A stretch of 5,448 nt of DNA from Gemmatimonadota bacterium (GTDB lineage Bacteria; Latescibacterota; UBA2968; UBA8231), in contig VXZF01000485.1 in the NCBI GenBank assembly GCA_009845645.1, forward strand, positions 2,040-7,487, in the 5' to 3' direction. A model generated the notes under the pieces. That model saw only the letters and a list, made by a program, of their open reading frames with translations, ran no database searches and was not told where the DNA came from. A program made the translations under genes and the position numbers. Below, in pieces: positions 1 through 5,448 of this stretch. Each line of letters starts with the position of its first letter. The stretch's first letter is position 1.

Positions 1-505
1 CTTGATGGGGCCGGTGGAATTCGACGTGTACGATTCCGATTTCCCGATATGCTATTCTTGGGGCAAGGCCGTGGAGATGGTGCGGCAACGGCAGCGACCC
101 TATTTGGGCGAGGGGATGTTCCGCTATTATCTCACGGTCGAGGACTTCGACGCCAAAGTTGCGGTCTGCGGTCGGGCCTTGGAAATTGTCGAGGGCATTG
201 GGGAAGCGGATTTGGCCCACGAGACGCGGGTGGTGCGGTCCTATGTGGAATTGGCACGCGGCATCTATTGGGTTGCCGAACAGATGGCTACGCTCGATCT
301 AGCGAATATGGAAAACCAAACACTGGTGCGGGGTAGTCTCGACCAGTTGCAAAAGGTTGGCGAAGACAATGTCCAGGCCATTCGGGATTGGCGCGCTGGT
401 TTGGGTAGCGAGCCGTGGCACTACCGGGTACACGATGCCATTAAGGGCACGGAGACGACTGTGGCGGAGATCGCCCAATGCGTGGCCGATCGCTATTTGT
501 ATTGA
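1..505 (+). CDS. C-terminal part of an unrecognised helical protein (5' end cut by window edge)
   Basis: I do not recognise this protein and assign no function. The reading frame is open to the left edge (first full codon at base 2) and stops with TGA at 503-505, leaving about 167 visible residues. An ATG lies at 5-7, but no ribosome-binding site can be seen before it. The first residues (GPVEFDVYDSDFP) look like the interior of a protein, so I treat the gene as truncated by the window. After a short aromatic-rich stretch (residues about 15-45), the rest looks alpha-helical: about 51-68, 72-97 and 104-131, with a final helix ending TVAEIAQCVADRYLY. There is no membrane segment, signal peptide or CxxC motif in the visible part. 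A helical C-terminal domain of a larger enzyme, for example a glycosidase-like protein, is possible but unproven. Its G+C content (about 60% on sampled lines) is higher than that of the two following genes. Its last 17 codons recur as a diverged remnant at 2364-2414. The ABC gene starts 12 nt after its stop. Confidence 0.75.
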   Translation, partial: LMGPVEFDVYDSDFPICYSWGKAVEMVRQRQRPYLGEGMFRYYLTVEDFDAKVAVCGRALEIVEGIGEADLAHETRVVRSYVELARGIYWVAEQMATLDLANMENQTLVRGSLDQLQKVGEDNVQAIRDWRAGLGSEPWHYRVHDAIKGTETTVAEIAQCVADRYLY

Positions 506-529
506 CAGAGATTAGGCATGAGTGATCGG
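486..529 (+). other. Possible stem-loop spanning the stop of the first gene and the start of the ABC gene
   Basis: Bases 486-494 (CCGATCGCT) and 521-529 (AGTGATCGG) can pair as a 9-bp stem with one G-U pair in RNA, enclosing a 26-nt loop. The loop holds the TGA of the upstream gene (503-505) and the ATG of the ABC gene (518-520). The 3' arm begins directly after that ATG. A ribosome finishing the upstream gene would melt the 5' arm, which would suit translational coupling. The stem is short and the loop long, so chance is a real alternative. Confidence 0.3.
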
Positions 530-2347
530 ACAAGTCGGCTATCTACTCTTGTAAGTCTCCTGCCGCGTTTGCTGGCATTTATTTGGCGAACCAGTCCGTT
601 TCTAACCTCTGTTGCCGTGTTGCTGGCGATCGGTAATGCCGCAGTCGTTCCTTCCCAGATTTGGCTTACTAAGGTCATAATCGATCGGATAGCCGAAAAT
701 GTATCTTCAGCTACGGAAGGCAGCTATGCGCTGACCAACTTTGTTCTCCCAGTCGCTGGTATCGTTGGCGTTTGGATCCTCGGCGTAATTGCTCAATCTC
801 TTGCCGTGCATGTCCGACGGCTTCTTGGCCAGCGGAGTAGCCACCGGGCACGAATGCAGGTGTTTGCCAAGATGGCGGTATTAGACCCAGCGCTCCTTGA
901 AACTCCTGCTGTTCACGACTCATTCAACAATGCACTGGAGGAAACTGAGCAGGTTCACGAGACAGCGTTCTTTGTGTTCGGTTGGATTTCTGATCTGCTG
1001 TCCTTGATTGCAATAATCGGACTGCTCGCACATATACATCCTGGGGCGGTCGTGGTGATCATCCTCACTTCCGCTCCTGGAGCAATTGCACAGGCTGGAT
1101 TTCTCGCCCGTTACTACAACATAGTTCGCGAAAGATCTGAATTACGTCGCCGGATCCAGTACCTTGGCGACCTCTTATCGAACGCACCAGGACTCCGTGA
1201 ACTAAGGCTCTTTGGGCTAGTAGAATACTTGTTAGATCAGTATCGCCGATTGTGGAAAGTACAACATGCTGATGACCGCAGCCATTGGCTGCGCCTAGGT
1301 CGGACCGATTTGCTTTATGGTTTATTGTCTGTTGTCGGCACTCTGACAATTTGGTGTTACGCAATCTTCCGTGGTCTCATGGGCATGATCTCCATCGGCG
1401 ACGTTAGCTTGGCCTTCCAAGCTGCCGAGCAGGGACGTTCTCGTTTCAACAGTGCTTTTAGTAGCGGCGCGCGGGGTTTTGAGCGCCTATTATATGCGTC
1501 GAATCTTTTCGAGTTCCTAGATCGGGAATGGGAAGATGCTGAAGGAAAACTTCAGTCCCAAGGCACAAAAGGTGTTGCCATTCCTAAGCCCATCCAAAAA
1601 GGGATCGAATTCCGCGACGTATCATTCCGCTATCCAGGGTCTAATGAGTACGTGCTGCGCAATATCTCCTACCATCTTCCCGCCGGGCATACAACGGCTA
1701 TCGTCGGTCCTAATGGAGCTGGAAAGACGACGCTAATTAAGCTATTGGTTCGACTGTATGATCCAACCGAGGGGACGATTTTGGTGGATGGAATAGACCT
1801 GCGCGAAATCGAACCCGAGTCGTGGTGGCGTCATGTGAGTGTCATCTTCCAAGACTTCCAGCGCTACAATCTAGCTGCAAGGGAAAACATTGGATTTGGC
1901 GAATTGGAGCACTTGCATGACGATGATAACCTCATGCGAGCAGCCCGCCTTGCTGGAGCGGAGACGCTGATACAGCAGTTCCCGAGGGGACTTGACACCA
2001 TGTTTGGCCGCGTGTTCTCCGACGGTATTGAAATTTCCGGGGGGGAGTGGCAGCGCATTGCTCTTAGTAGAGCGTTTATTCGGGATGCACAAGTAATTGT
2101 ATTGGACGAGCCGACGGCGGCGCTCGATGCTTTTACCGAGCGGGAAATATACGAAGGATTTGCGCGAGCTATTGTCGGCAAAACAGGGTTGTTGATCTCG
2201 CACCGATTTTCCACTGTTCGCATGGCGGACAGTATTCTCGTTCTAGAAGAGGGGCAACTCGTCGAACATGGAACGCACGAGCAGCTCGTTTCGACAAACG
2301 GCCTCTATGCCGAGATGTTCACAACTCAAGCAAGTCAATACAGGTAG
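518..2347 (+). CDS. ABC exporter, type I half-transporter (membrane domain fused to ATPase), 609 aa
   Basis: This is an inner-membrane exporter expected to work as a homodimer that uses ATP to move a substrate outward. The N-terminal half (about 1-340) shows six likely membrane segments near residues 28-48, 72-95, 149-171, 174-193, 263-284 and 286-302. The ATPase domain (about 360-600) has every key motif: A-loop Tyr372, Walker A GPNGAGKTT (397-405), Q-loop Gln445 in FQDFQRY, signature ISGGE (506-510) followed by WQRIALSRAF, Walker B VIVLDE (526-531) with catalytic Glu531, D-loop AALD (534-537) and H-loop His562. It should be catalytically competent. The FQDFQRY...ARENI and SGGEWQ patterns recall exporters found with peptide natural products, but the substrate cannot be read from the sequence. 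There is no N-terminal C39 peptidase domain. The ATG at 518 is the first start after the upstream stop and gives the usual family length. Its ribosome-binding site is weak (AGAG at 507-510), which fits coupling to the upstream gene. Sampled G+C is about 42-50%, lower than the flanking genes. Confidence 0.93.
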   Translation: MSDRTSRLSTLVSLLPRLLAFIWRTSPFLTSVAVLLAIGNAAVVPSQIWLTKVIIDRIAENVSSATEGSYALTNFVLPVAGIVGVWILGVIAQSLAVHVRRLLGQRSSHRARMQVFAKMAVLDPALLETPAVHDSFNNALEETEQVHETAFFVFGWISDLLSLIAIIGLLAHIHPGAVVVIILTSAPGAIAQAGFLARYYNIVRERSELRRRIQYLGDLLSNAPGLRELRLFGLVEYLLDQYRRLWKVQHADDRSHWLRLGRTDLLYGLLSVVGTLTIWCYAIFRGLMGMISIGDVSLAFQAAEQGRSRFNSAFSSGARGFERLLYASNLFEFLDREWEDAEGKLQSQGTKGVAIPKPIQKGIEFRDVSFRYPGSNEYVLRNISYHLPAGHTTAIVGPNGAGKTTLIKLLVRLYDPTEGTILVDGIDLREIEPESWWRHVSVIFQDFQRYNLAARENIGFGELEHLHDDDNLMRAARLAGAETLIQQFPRGLDTMFGRVFSDGIEISGGEWQRIALSRAFIRDAQVIVLDEPTAALDAFTEREIYEGFARAIVGKTGLLISHRFSTVRMADSILVLEEGQLVEHGTHEQLVSTNGLYAEMFTTQASQYR

Positions 2348-2363
2348 GGATTGTACCACTAAC

Positions 2364-2414
2364 ACGACCGTGGCGGAGATCGTCCAATGCGTCGCCGACC
2401 GCTACCTTTACTGA
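2364..2414 (+). pseudogene. Remnant of a paralog of the first gene (last 16 codons plus stop)
   Basis: These 51 bases match 455-505, the 3' end of the first gene, at 43 positions with no gap. Read in the same frame they give TTVAEIVQCVADRYLY and a TGA stop, against TTVAEIAQCVADRYLY in the first gene. Of the seven codons that differ, six are synonymous (for example ACT/ACC, GAT/GAC, TTG/CTT). Only GCC/GTC changes the residue (Ala to Val). That pattern means the copy diverged while its protein was still under selection. Everything upstream of it is missing: it begins 16 nt after the ABC stop. Weaker similarity may reach back to about 2355 if three codons are missing. Its G+C (31 of 51) matches the first gene rather than its neighbours. 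It has no start codon of its own and cannot make a protein. Confidence 0.8.
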
Positions 2415-2420
2415 GGGAGG
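2414..2420 (+). promoter_or_regulatory. Strong ribosome-binding site for the redoxin gene
   Basis: AGGGAGG at 2414-2420 lies five bases before the ATG at 2426. This site decides the start. An in-frame ATG at 2387 would add 13 residues (MRRRPLPLLREVN), but those are translated from the paralog remnant in a shifted frame and have no good site before them. The motif overlaps the last base of the remnant's TGA stop. Confidence 0.85.
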
Positions 2421-2425
2421 TAAAC

Positions 2426-3415
2426 ATGACTGAGCAAAACAATGCACTGTCCCAAGAAGAGATGGATTTTAAAGCATGGCAAAAGGCCGCTTGGGAAGAG
2501 GTTGAGCAGTTCCGCGAGACGGCAGAGGATTATTTTGGTGAAGACAATCCCCAACATCGCCTCGCTGCAGAATTTTTCCAGATGTATCTGGAGAAGAGTC
2601 CTTCAGAGATAGCCACAAAGGCTTTGGACAATGCTTTCACCATGTGGGGAAATCTGAAGGGCGTCAGTGACCAAGTTCAAGTGGCTCTCAAGTACATTTC
2701 TTATACCGAAGATGTGTGGAATGAAGTCGAGCATGGTTTGCTGCGTAGTTTCGGACATGATGGCCGAGAAAAAGAAGCAATCCTCCTATTGGAAGAATTG
2801 GTCGAAAAGGTCGTTCCCTTGAAGAGTCGATCGGCCTTGCTGTGTGCTTTAGCCGATACTTGGGAACGCGAAGGTGAGACGGGAAAAGCTCGTCGAGGAT
2901 TTGAACAGATCATCGCATGGGACGCTTCTGAATGGCATGTAGATCATGCCCAAGGACATCTGTACGAGTTTGACAATTTAAACGTTGGGCAGTTGGCTCC
3001 TCAGTTCAGGTTGCCCGATATAGATGGCAATCACATAGATCTTGCAGATTATCAAGGTAAAGTCGTGGTTTTACATTTTGGGAGTACAAACTGTGGCTGG
3101 TGTAAATTTATTTATCCTTCTCTTCGCAACATGGCCCAGGAATATTCTGAGGACGAGGTGGCCCTCATTGGTATATCAGGAGATACAGACTTTGACGCTC
3201 TTCGTACTATGATAAAGGAAGAACAATTCACGTGGCCTCAGATATGTGAAGGCAATGGCTGGAAAGATACGGTTTTTAAGCTCTATAATATGGATAGACT
3301 CCCTAGCGAGTATATCATCGATCAAGCAGGAAAGATCGCCTTTAAACTCTCGGGTGGGGGAGAAGGTAGCGGTGAAAAAGTTGAAGAAGCAGTGCGATCT
3401 CTCGCGACTCAATGA
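2426..3415 (+). CDS. TlpA/redoxin-type thioredoxin-fold protein with helical TPR-like N-terminal half, 329 aa
   Basis: This is a likely thiol-disulfide oxidoreductase or peroxiredoxin-like protein. The N-terminal half (about 10-180) is helical and acidic. One stretch near 135-165 reads like a TPR unit (ALADTWEREGETGKARRGFE). From about 187 the redoxin domain follows: VGQLAPQFRLPDIDG, then LADYQGKVVVLHFGS, the CxxC active site C223-G-W-C226, the strand VALIGISGD (245-253), and the loop RLPSEYIID with the expected cis-proline Pro293. The order helical half, then ...EFDNLNVGQ, then redoxin resembles proteins I know from Planctomycetota-like genomes. No signal peptide or lipobox is visible at the chosen start. 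It would therefore stay in the cytoplasm, unlike most TlpA relatives, which act outside the inner membrane. The start at 2426 rests on a strong ribosome-binding site. The gene follows the ABC gene by 78 nt on the same strand and may share its transcript. Sampled G+C is 37-52%, clearly below the flanks. The exact substrate is unknown. Confidence 0.88.
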   Translation: MTEQNNALSQEEMDFKAWQKAAWEEVEQFRETAEDYFGEDNPQHRLAAEFFQMYLEKSPSEIATKALDNAFTMWGNLKGVSDQVQVALKYISYTEDVWNEVEHGLLRSFGHDGREKEAILLLEELVEKVVPLKSRSALLCALADTWEREGETGKARRGFEQIIAWDASEWHVDHAQGHLYEFDNLNVGQLAPQFRLPDIDGNHIDLADYQGKVVVLHFGSTNCGWCKFIYPSLRNMAQEYSEDEVALIGISGDTDFDALRTMIKEEQFTWPQICEGNGWKDTVFKLYNMDRLPSEYIIDQAGKIAFKLSGGGEGSGEKVEEAVRSLATQ

Positions 3416-3436
3416 GGTGCAACGCCAGCAGCAGTC

Positions 3437-5448
3437 TCAGCGCTGCCAATAGTACGATACTTTGAGTTGCAGCGAGCGGCTAGCTTGTTGCAGTCCTCCC
3501 TCCGTATCCCACACCTGATTGTACACGAGGAACAGATCGCTGCCGGGCAGGTAGCGGTAGTTGAATAGGAAATTGCCGCCTACTAGTTCTTGGGCACTGT
3601 TCCACTGCAGGAAGCCGCGCACGAACATGTCGGGCGAGAAAGAATAGAGGAAGCGGTGTCCGAATAGGTGGGTGTTGAAGGTGCCGTTGGGCAGGTTGAT
3701 GTGGTTGAATTCGTAGGTGCCCTCTAGCTCTAGGCGGGCATTGTAGCGCCAGACGGATTCAATGGAAACGCGCTGGCGGGTGCCATTGAAGAAATCGCCG
3801 TATTCGCACGAAGCACGGCCCGAGAGGCGGCGGCTTGAATTGGCGAAGAGATTGAACTCGTAGCTGCCAAATTCGTACGTGCCTGGGGGGATTTCCTGCT
3901 CGTCGCGTATCTCAAAAGCCTCGTCTAAGAGCTCGTAGCGCTGGCGATAGCGCACCCCGAACCAGTCGCCTATTTCCAAATTGACAAAGGCGGAGAATTG
4001 AAAGTCGCGGCTCTGCAAAGTGTTGCCCCGATCCATCAGGTAGGTAAAGCGCGGCCCAATCGAGAACATGCGGATCCAGCCGATGGCCGGACGGGGCCGG
4101 TAGCGCCCGCTGCCTTTGAAACGGCGGATGTCAGTGCGCGGCACAAAGCCCACTTCGGGCGCAAAATCTTCTTCCACATCCAGATAGTTTAGGCGGGTTT
4201 CAAAGCGGCCTTGGCGATAGTCCAGTTCCAGCAGGCCGGCTCGGTCGTGGCCCTTCACTTGGGGAGTCCAAGTCTTGGCGGCAAAGCCGCGCAGGTTGAG
4301 GGCGGCTTGTAACAGCGACAGGGTGAAGTCCACGCCGCCAGTGCGGTTGTAGTCGGCCTCGGAGCCGGGTTGTTTGTCGATGGCGATAAAGCCGAGGTTG
4401 GAGCGGCCTAGCATGTCGCGCTTGACGCGCAGGACTGTGAAGTCAGTCTGGGCTACGTGCAGAGTGTCGAGGACGTGTAACCGCAGGGTATCGACGATTG
4501 TGGCCTCACTTAGATCGACTTGGGCCTCGTGCTCTTCCTCTTCATCGACAAAGGTCATGGCCTGGGTGGTCATACGTAGGGCACCAATTTGGTAGGGGCC
4601 AGCCCGTCCGGTGAGTTTGCCTCCGGCTAATACGGGCAGGTTGTGCCCCTCTTCAATGCCAATGCGACGGCTGTAGAACAGCAGGGTGGGTGGCCGGCCG
4701 CCGGAGCCTTGCCGTTCGACGCGTTCGCCAAATTCAAAAATGCCGGCTCCTTCGAGGAAGAAGTCGCGCTTTTCGGGGAAGAACAGGCTGAAGCGGGTGA
4801 GGTTGATTTGCTCCTGATCGGCTTCTACTTGGGCGAAGTCGGTTTTGTAGGACAGGTCCAAAGTCAGCGAGGGTGTGAGGCCGTATTTGAAATCTAGGCC
4901 TGGGTCTAAGTCGTATTCGGTAGAGCCATCGGCGGTGAAATCGCGCTGGGTGCCGCTCAGGAAGAAGGGGACGACCGCTAAGGGTGGACGGCTCTGTAGC
5001 CGACCCAAACCTGTCAGGACGGCGAGCCGCGAGGTGCGGTAGCGGCCCATAAAGCCATAGGATTGGGGCGGGGGAACGAGGAAGACCTCTTCGTTTTTGC
5101 GGCGAATAGCGCGGCCGATGTTAATGCCCCACACGGCTTGGTCGCTGTCGGGATAGCGCACTTGATCGAAAGGAATGGCCACTTCGGCGCTCCAACCCAA
5201 ACTGTCGATACGGGTACGGCTCTGCCAGACGCTGTCCCAGGCTTGGTTGCGGGTGCGGCCCTCGTCGGTAAGCAGCAAGTCTTGTCGCGCGCCCAAGGGA
5301 TTGGTGCTGAAGTAAAAGCCGCCGCGGCGGTCGTTATAGGGATCGAGGATGATTTGGATATTGTCGTTTTCGTCCAACTCGGCGTCGCGCCGCATTTGGT
5401 TGGCCACTAAGCGGTCGGCCTCGCTGTCGAAACAGCGCAGGGCAAAGC
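3437..5448 (-). CDS. DUF5916-family outer-membrane beta-barrel protein with CBM9-like domain (5' end cut by window edge)
   Basis: This is a predicted outer-membrane protein whose family role is not established. The N-terminal domain resembles carbohydrate-binding family 9, and the rest forms a beta-barrel. The frame stays open to the right edge: upstream of the GTG at 5407 it continues as FALRCFDSEADRL, which fits the strand before DDNIQIILDPYNDRR in this family. The start is therefore outside the window, and GTG 5407 is not the true start. About 669 residues are visible. In that numbering, the CBM9-like part covers about 1-125 and ends with GWSAEVAIPF (84-93). The DUF5916 hallmarks follow: FFPEKRDFFLEG (222-233, bases 4748-4783), LLFYSRRIG, PVLAGGKLTGRAGPYQIG and VGFVPRTDIRRF (near 4117-4153). 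The remainder is alternating aromatic and polar strands. It ends LKVSYYWQR, an aromatic-rich last strand as expected for barrel insertion by the BAM machinery. The signal peptide must lie beyond the edge. It converges on the redoxin gene with 21 nt between the stops, so the two are separately transcribed. G+C is about 60%. Confidence 0.9.
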   Translation of the reverse strand, partial: FALRCFDSEADRLVANQMRRDAELDENDNIQIILDPYNDRRGGFYFSTNPLGARQDLLLTDEGRTRNQAWDSVWQSRTRIDSLGWSAEVAIPFDQVRYPDSDQAVWGINIGRAIRRKNEEVFLVPPPQSYGFMGRYRTSRLAVLTGLGRLQSRPPLAVVPFFLSGTQRDFTADGSTEYDLDPGLDFKYGLTPSLTLDLSYKTDFAQVEADQEQINLTRFSLFFPEKRDFFLEGAGIFEFGERVERQGSGGRPPTLLFYSRRIGIEEGHNLPVLAGGKLTGRAGPYQIGALRMTTQAMTFVDEEEEHEAQVDLSEATIVDTLRLHVLDTLHVAQTDFTVLRVKRDMLGRSNLGFIAIDKQPGSEADYNRTGGVDFTLSLLQAALNLRGFAAKTWTPQVKGHDRAGLLELDYRQGRFETRLNYLDVEEDFAPEVGFVPRTDIRRFKGSGRYRPRPAIGWIRMFSIGPRFTYLMDRGNTLQSRDFQFSAFVNLEIGDWFGVRYRQRYELLDEAFEIRDEQEIPPGTYEFGSYEFNLFANSSRRLSGRASCEYGDFFNGTRQRVSIESVWRYNARLELEGTYEFNHINLPNGTFNTHLFGHRFLYSFSPDMFVRGFLQWNSAQELVGGNFLFNYRYLPGSDLFLVYNQVWDTEGGLQQASRSLQLKVSYYWQR

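Noticed and set aside
502..530. TTGACA at 502-507 as a sigma-70 -35 box for the ABC gene.
   Set aside because: No -10-like hexamer lies at the right spacing (525-530 reads ATCGGA), and that spacing would put the -10 inside the ABC coding region.
455..2414. Template/variable repeat pair of a diversity-generating retroelement: a repeat at the 3' end of a gene and a second copy downstream.
   Set aside because: The eight differences do not fall at adenines of either copy. Six of the seven changed codons are silent, and no reverse transcriptase gene is present.
455..2414. Direct repeats at 455-505 and 2364-2414 as attachment sites or target-site duplications of a mobile element carrying the ABC gene.
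   Set aside because: There is no integrase or transposase, no terminal inverted repeat and no tRNA end. The silent-codon divergence fits a decayed paralog better than an integration repeat.
2387..2425. Alternative start of the redoxin gene at ATG 2387, adding 13 residues.
   Set aside because: The extra codons are the paralog remnant read in another frame and have no ribosome-binding site. ATG 2426 has AGGGAGG five bases upstream.
3416..3448. Bidirectional terminator between the convergent redoxin and DUF5916 genes.
   Set aside because: Only a short imperfect pairing (GCAGC with GCTGC) is present, with no T-run on either side.
5063..5410. Plus-strand open reading frames opposite the DUF5916 gene, such as 5063-5410 and 4643-4897.
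   Set aside because: They lie antisense to a well-supported conserved coding region. They have no recognisable domain and are explained by the G+C-rich codon pattern of the minus-strand gene.

Overview
The window holds four protein-coding genes. Two are cut by the window edges, and there is also one short coding remnant. Layout from left to right: the 3' end of an unrecognised, largely helical protein (+, ends 505); a complete single-chain type I ABC exporter (+, 518-2347); a 51-bp remnant that repeats the 3' end of the first gene (2364-2414); a complete thioredoxin-fold protein of the TlpA/redoxin type with a helical, TPR-like N-terminal half (+, 2426-3415); and, convergent to it, the long C-terminal part of a DUF5916-type outer-membrane beta-barrel protein with a CBM9-like N-terminal domain (-, 3437 to beyond the right edge). 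I see no RNA gene, CRISPR array, insertion sequence or convincing terminator.

The organism is probably a Gram-negative, diderm bacterium. DUF5916 barrels are typical of Bacteroidota, Gemmatimonadota and related uncultured lineages of the FCB/PVC type. The TPR-like plus TlpA arrangement resembles redoxin proteins of Planctomycetota-like bacteria. The sequence does not allow a firmer placement.

Base composition is uneven. By hand counts on sampled 60-base lines, the left gene and the DUF5916 gene are around 60% G+C. The ABC gene runs about 42-50%, and the redoxin gene about 37-52%. The 51-bp remnant between those two is again about 61%. The two middle genes therefore look like a later arrival, and the remnant looks like leftover host-type sequence.

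The first three genes are closely spaced on one strand (12-nt and 78-nt gaps) and may be co-transcribed. The ABC gene has a weak ribosome-binding site and a possible hairpin that spans the stop of the preceding gene and its own start, which suggests translational coupling. The redoxin gene has a strong ribosome-binding site. The main observation is the remnant. It matches the end of the first gene at 43 of 51 bases, and six of its seven changed codons are synonymous. It therefore derives from a diverged paralog of the first gene rather than from a recent insertion-generated repeat. A second idea, purely by inference, is that the ABC exporter and the CxxC redoxin form a small export or thiol-redox cassette. 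No precursor peptide or maturation enzyme is visible in the window.
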